This document shows positions 17,460-18,452 of a stretch of DNA of 18,452 nt, piece after piece. The DNA comes from Methylobacterium sp. (GTDB taxonomy: Bacteria; Pseudomonadota; Alphaproteobacteria; Rhizobiales; Beijerinckiaceae): contig JADCCH010000096.1 of NCBI GenBank assembly GCA_020252865.1, forward strand, positions 1 through 18,452, given 5' to 3'. A program made the position numbers and the translations under genes. The stretch's first letter is position 1. Every line of letters begins with the position of its first letter. The notes beneath the pieces are model-generated. The model searched no databases. It worked only from the letters and a program-made list of their open reading frames with translations, and was not told the DNA's origin.

Positions 17460-18245
17460 ATGAAGCTCGATTCCACCATCGCCGCCCTTGTCACGGGCGG
17501 GGCATCCGGCCTGGGCGAGGCCACCGCCCGGCATCTCGCGAGCTTCGGCGTGCGGGTGACTCTGCTGGACCTCAATGCCGAGCGGGGAAACCGCGTTGCG
17601 GGGGAGATTGGCGGCTTTTTCCATATCTGCGATGTCACGAGCGATGAGTCGGTCGATGCCGCCCTCGCCGCCGCCCGGGGAAGGCATGGCGTGGAGCGCA
17701 TTCTGGTGAATTGCGCAGGCATCGTCGCGGGGCAGCGCACGGTGTCCAAGGATCGCGAGACCGGCGCGCTCAAGGCGCATGATCTCGGAGCTTTCACGAA
17801 GGTGATCGGCATCAACCTGATCGGCTCCTACCGGATGATCGCGAAATGCTCGGTTGCCATGGCCGGTCTCGAGCCGGTCACGCCCGATGGCGGGCGCGGG
17901 GTGATCGTGAACACCTCCTCGGTCGCGGCGGAGGATGGCCAGATCGGCCAGGCCGCCTATTCCGCCTCGAAGGGAGGCGTGCTGGCCCTCACCCTGCCGG
18001 TCGCGCGCGATCTTTCCGGCCATGGCATCCGCGTCGTGAGCATCCTTCCAGGCATCTTCCACACCCCGATGTTCGACCAGATCTCCGAGGAATACCGCAA
18101 GACGCTTGCCGCCGCCGTGCCCTTCCCGCAGCGGCTGGGCAACCCGGCGGAATATGCGGCGCTGGTGGAAAGCATCTGCCGGAACGACATGCTGAACGGC
18201 ACGGGCATCCGCCTCGATGGTGCGATCCGCATGGCGCCGAAGTAA
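17460..18245 (+). CDS. SDR, 3-hydroxyacyl-CoA dehydrogenase type-2-like
   Basis: The 261-residue protein is a classical NAD-dependent short-chain dehydrogenase/reductase. The nucleotide-binding TGGASGLG lies at 12-19, an Asp for NAD in LLDLNA at 37, and NCAG at 84-87. The catalytic set is N119, S154, Y167 and K171 (YSASK). The C-terminal block PFPQRLGNPAEYAALV...NGTGIRLDGAIRM is diagnostic of the HSD17B10/type-2 3-hydroxyacyl-CoA dehydrogenase group, which acts in fatty-acid or branched-chain amino-acid breakdown. GGGAGA lies seven bases before the ATG. No other beta-oxidation gene is adjacent. Repeat copy 3 begins eight bases after the stop. Confidence 0.93.
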   Translation: MKLDSTIAALVTGGASGLGEATARHLASFGVRVTLLDLNAERGNRVAGEIGGFFHICDVTSDESVDAALAAARGRHGVERILVNCAGIVAGQRTVSKDRETGALKAHDLGAFTKVIGINLIGSYRMIAKCSVAMAGLEPVTPDGGRGVIVNTSSVAAEDGQIGQAAYSASKGGVLALTLPVARDLSGHGIRVVSILPGIFHTPMFDQISEEYRKTLAAAVPFPQRLGNPAEYAALVESICRNDMLNGTGIRLDGAIRMAPK

Positions 18246-18253
18246 CCGGCAAA

Positions 18254-18320
18254 GCATTTTCAAGCGAAGCATGCCCCCGCGAAGGCGGGGGTGGATTCCG
18301 GTTCGCGTGAAGAAAATGCG
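18254..18320 (+). repeat. Dispersed palindromic repeat, copy 3 (enlarged, composite)
   Basis: A 67-bp copy of the family. The first 17 bases (18254-18270) equal those of copy 2, and the right part (from TCCGGTTCGCG at 18297) matches it with two differences. In between, 26 bases replace the four of copy 2. The arms GCATTTTC (18254-18261) and GAAAATGC (18312-18319) are perfectly complementary. It lies between two convergent genes and is flanked by TAAAAAA, so it could serve as a bidirectional terminator. Confidence 0.8.
18274..18291. terminator. GC hairpin inside repeat copy 3
   Basis: CCCCCGC (18274-18280) pairs with GCGGGGG (18285-18291) around a GAAG tetraloop. No T run follows directly, so factor-independent termination would need the outer arms of the surrounding repeat. 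The CCCCCGCGAAGGCGGGGG unit is itself a common dispersed palindrome in alphaproteobacteria (from memory). Confidence 0.45.
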
Positions 18321-18329
18321 TAAAAAATC

Positions 18330-18452
18330 TCACCCCGCCTGGCGATGCGCAATCCGCTCGATGGCGCGGGCCAAAGCAAGATCGAGTTCGGTCAACCCGC
18401 CCGCATCATGCGTGGTCAGGCGAATATCGACGTGCCGATAGACATTTGTCCA
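18330..18452 (-). CDS. phhB: Pterin-4a-carbinolamine dehydratase, C-terminal part
   Basis: The reverse strand reads WTNVYRHVDIRLTTHDAGGL, then TELDLALARAIERIAHRQAG and a TGA at 18330-18332; the gene runs off the window end. VYRHVDIRLTTHDAGGLTELD is the conserved C-terminal strand and helix of PhhB/DCoH, which dehydrates 4a-hydroxytetrahydrobiopterin after phenylalanine hydroxylation. The partner histidines of the active site (the HHP region) lie outside. Only 40 residues are visible, but the signature is clear. The gene converges on the SDR gene. Confidence 0.85.
   Translation of the reverse strand, partial: WTNVYRHVDIRLTTHDAGGLTELDLALARAIERIAHRQAG

Overview
This 18.5 kb window is GC-rich chromosomal DNA, very probably from an alphaproteobacterium of the Hyphomicrobiales (Rhizobiales) type. 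The support is the gene order ftsY, yciB/ispZ, ccmG-D-C-B-A, acnA, DUF1223, which is familiar from that group, together with an IalB-family secreted protein, an ECF sigma factor and dispersed GCATTTTC...GAAAATGC palindromes. No genus can be named from the sequence. There are no phage, insertion-sequence, CRISPR or RNA genes that I can support; the region is mostly housekeeping.

Layout. Bases 1-2277 carry the 3' part of mtaB (tRNA methylthiotransferase) overlapping ftsY (SRP receptor). Bases 2293-3178 hold one FAH-family hydrolase gene on the minus strand, bracketed by two inverted copies of a 45-bp palindromic repeat, which separates ftsY from yciB. Bases 3827-6669 are a minus-strand cytochrome c maturation operon, ccmA-B-C-D-G, with start/stop overlaps at three of its four junctions. 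It diverges from acnA (6973-9669), which is followed by three tandem 13-bp repeats and an intrinsic terminator. Next come a Tat-exported DUF1223 thioredoxin-like protein, a gamma-glutamyltransferase on the minus strand, and a divergent LysE/RhtB exporter.

Bases 13158-16010 are three minus-strand genes: ialB, rlmN and, after a gap, a permuted papain-fold (YiiX-like) hydrolase. An ECF sigma factor without an adjacent anti-sigma gene (16318-16926) faces a DUF1232 membrane protein. A type-2 3-hydroxyacyl-CoA dehydrogenase-like SDR (17460-18245) has a TGGTATACCA palindrome upstream. The window ends in the 3' end of a pterin-4a-carbinolamine dehydratase gene on the minus strand, with a third, enlarged copy of the palindromic repeat between the two.

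How the genes relate. FtsY and YciB serve membrane protein targeting and envelope biogenesis. The ccm genes load haem onto periplasmic c-type cytochromes; ccmE, ccmF, ccmH and ccmI are not here and must lie elsewhere. MtaB and RlmN are both radical-SAM RNA-modifying enzymes. I see no convincing new multi-gene system. The most interesting signals are the repeat family and its placement around the FAH gene, the composite third copy, the tandem repeats after acnA, the apparently orphan sigma factor, and the small operator-like palindrome before the SDR gene.
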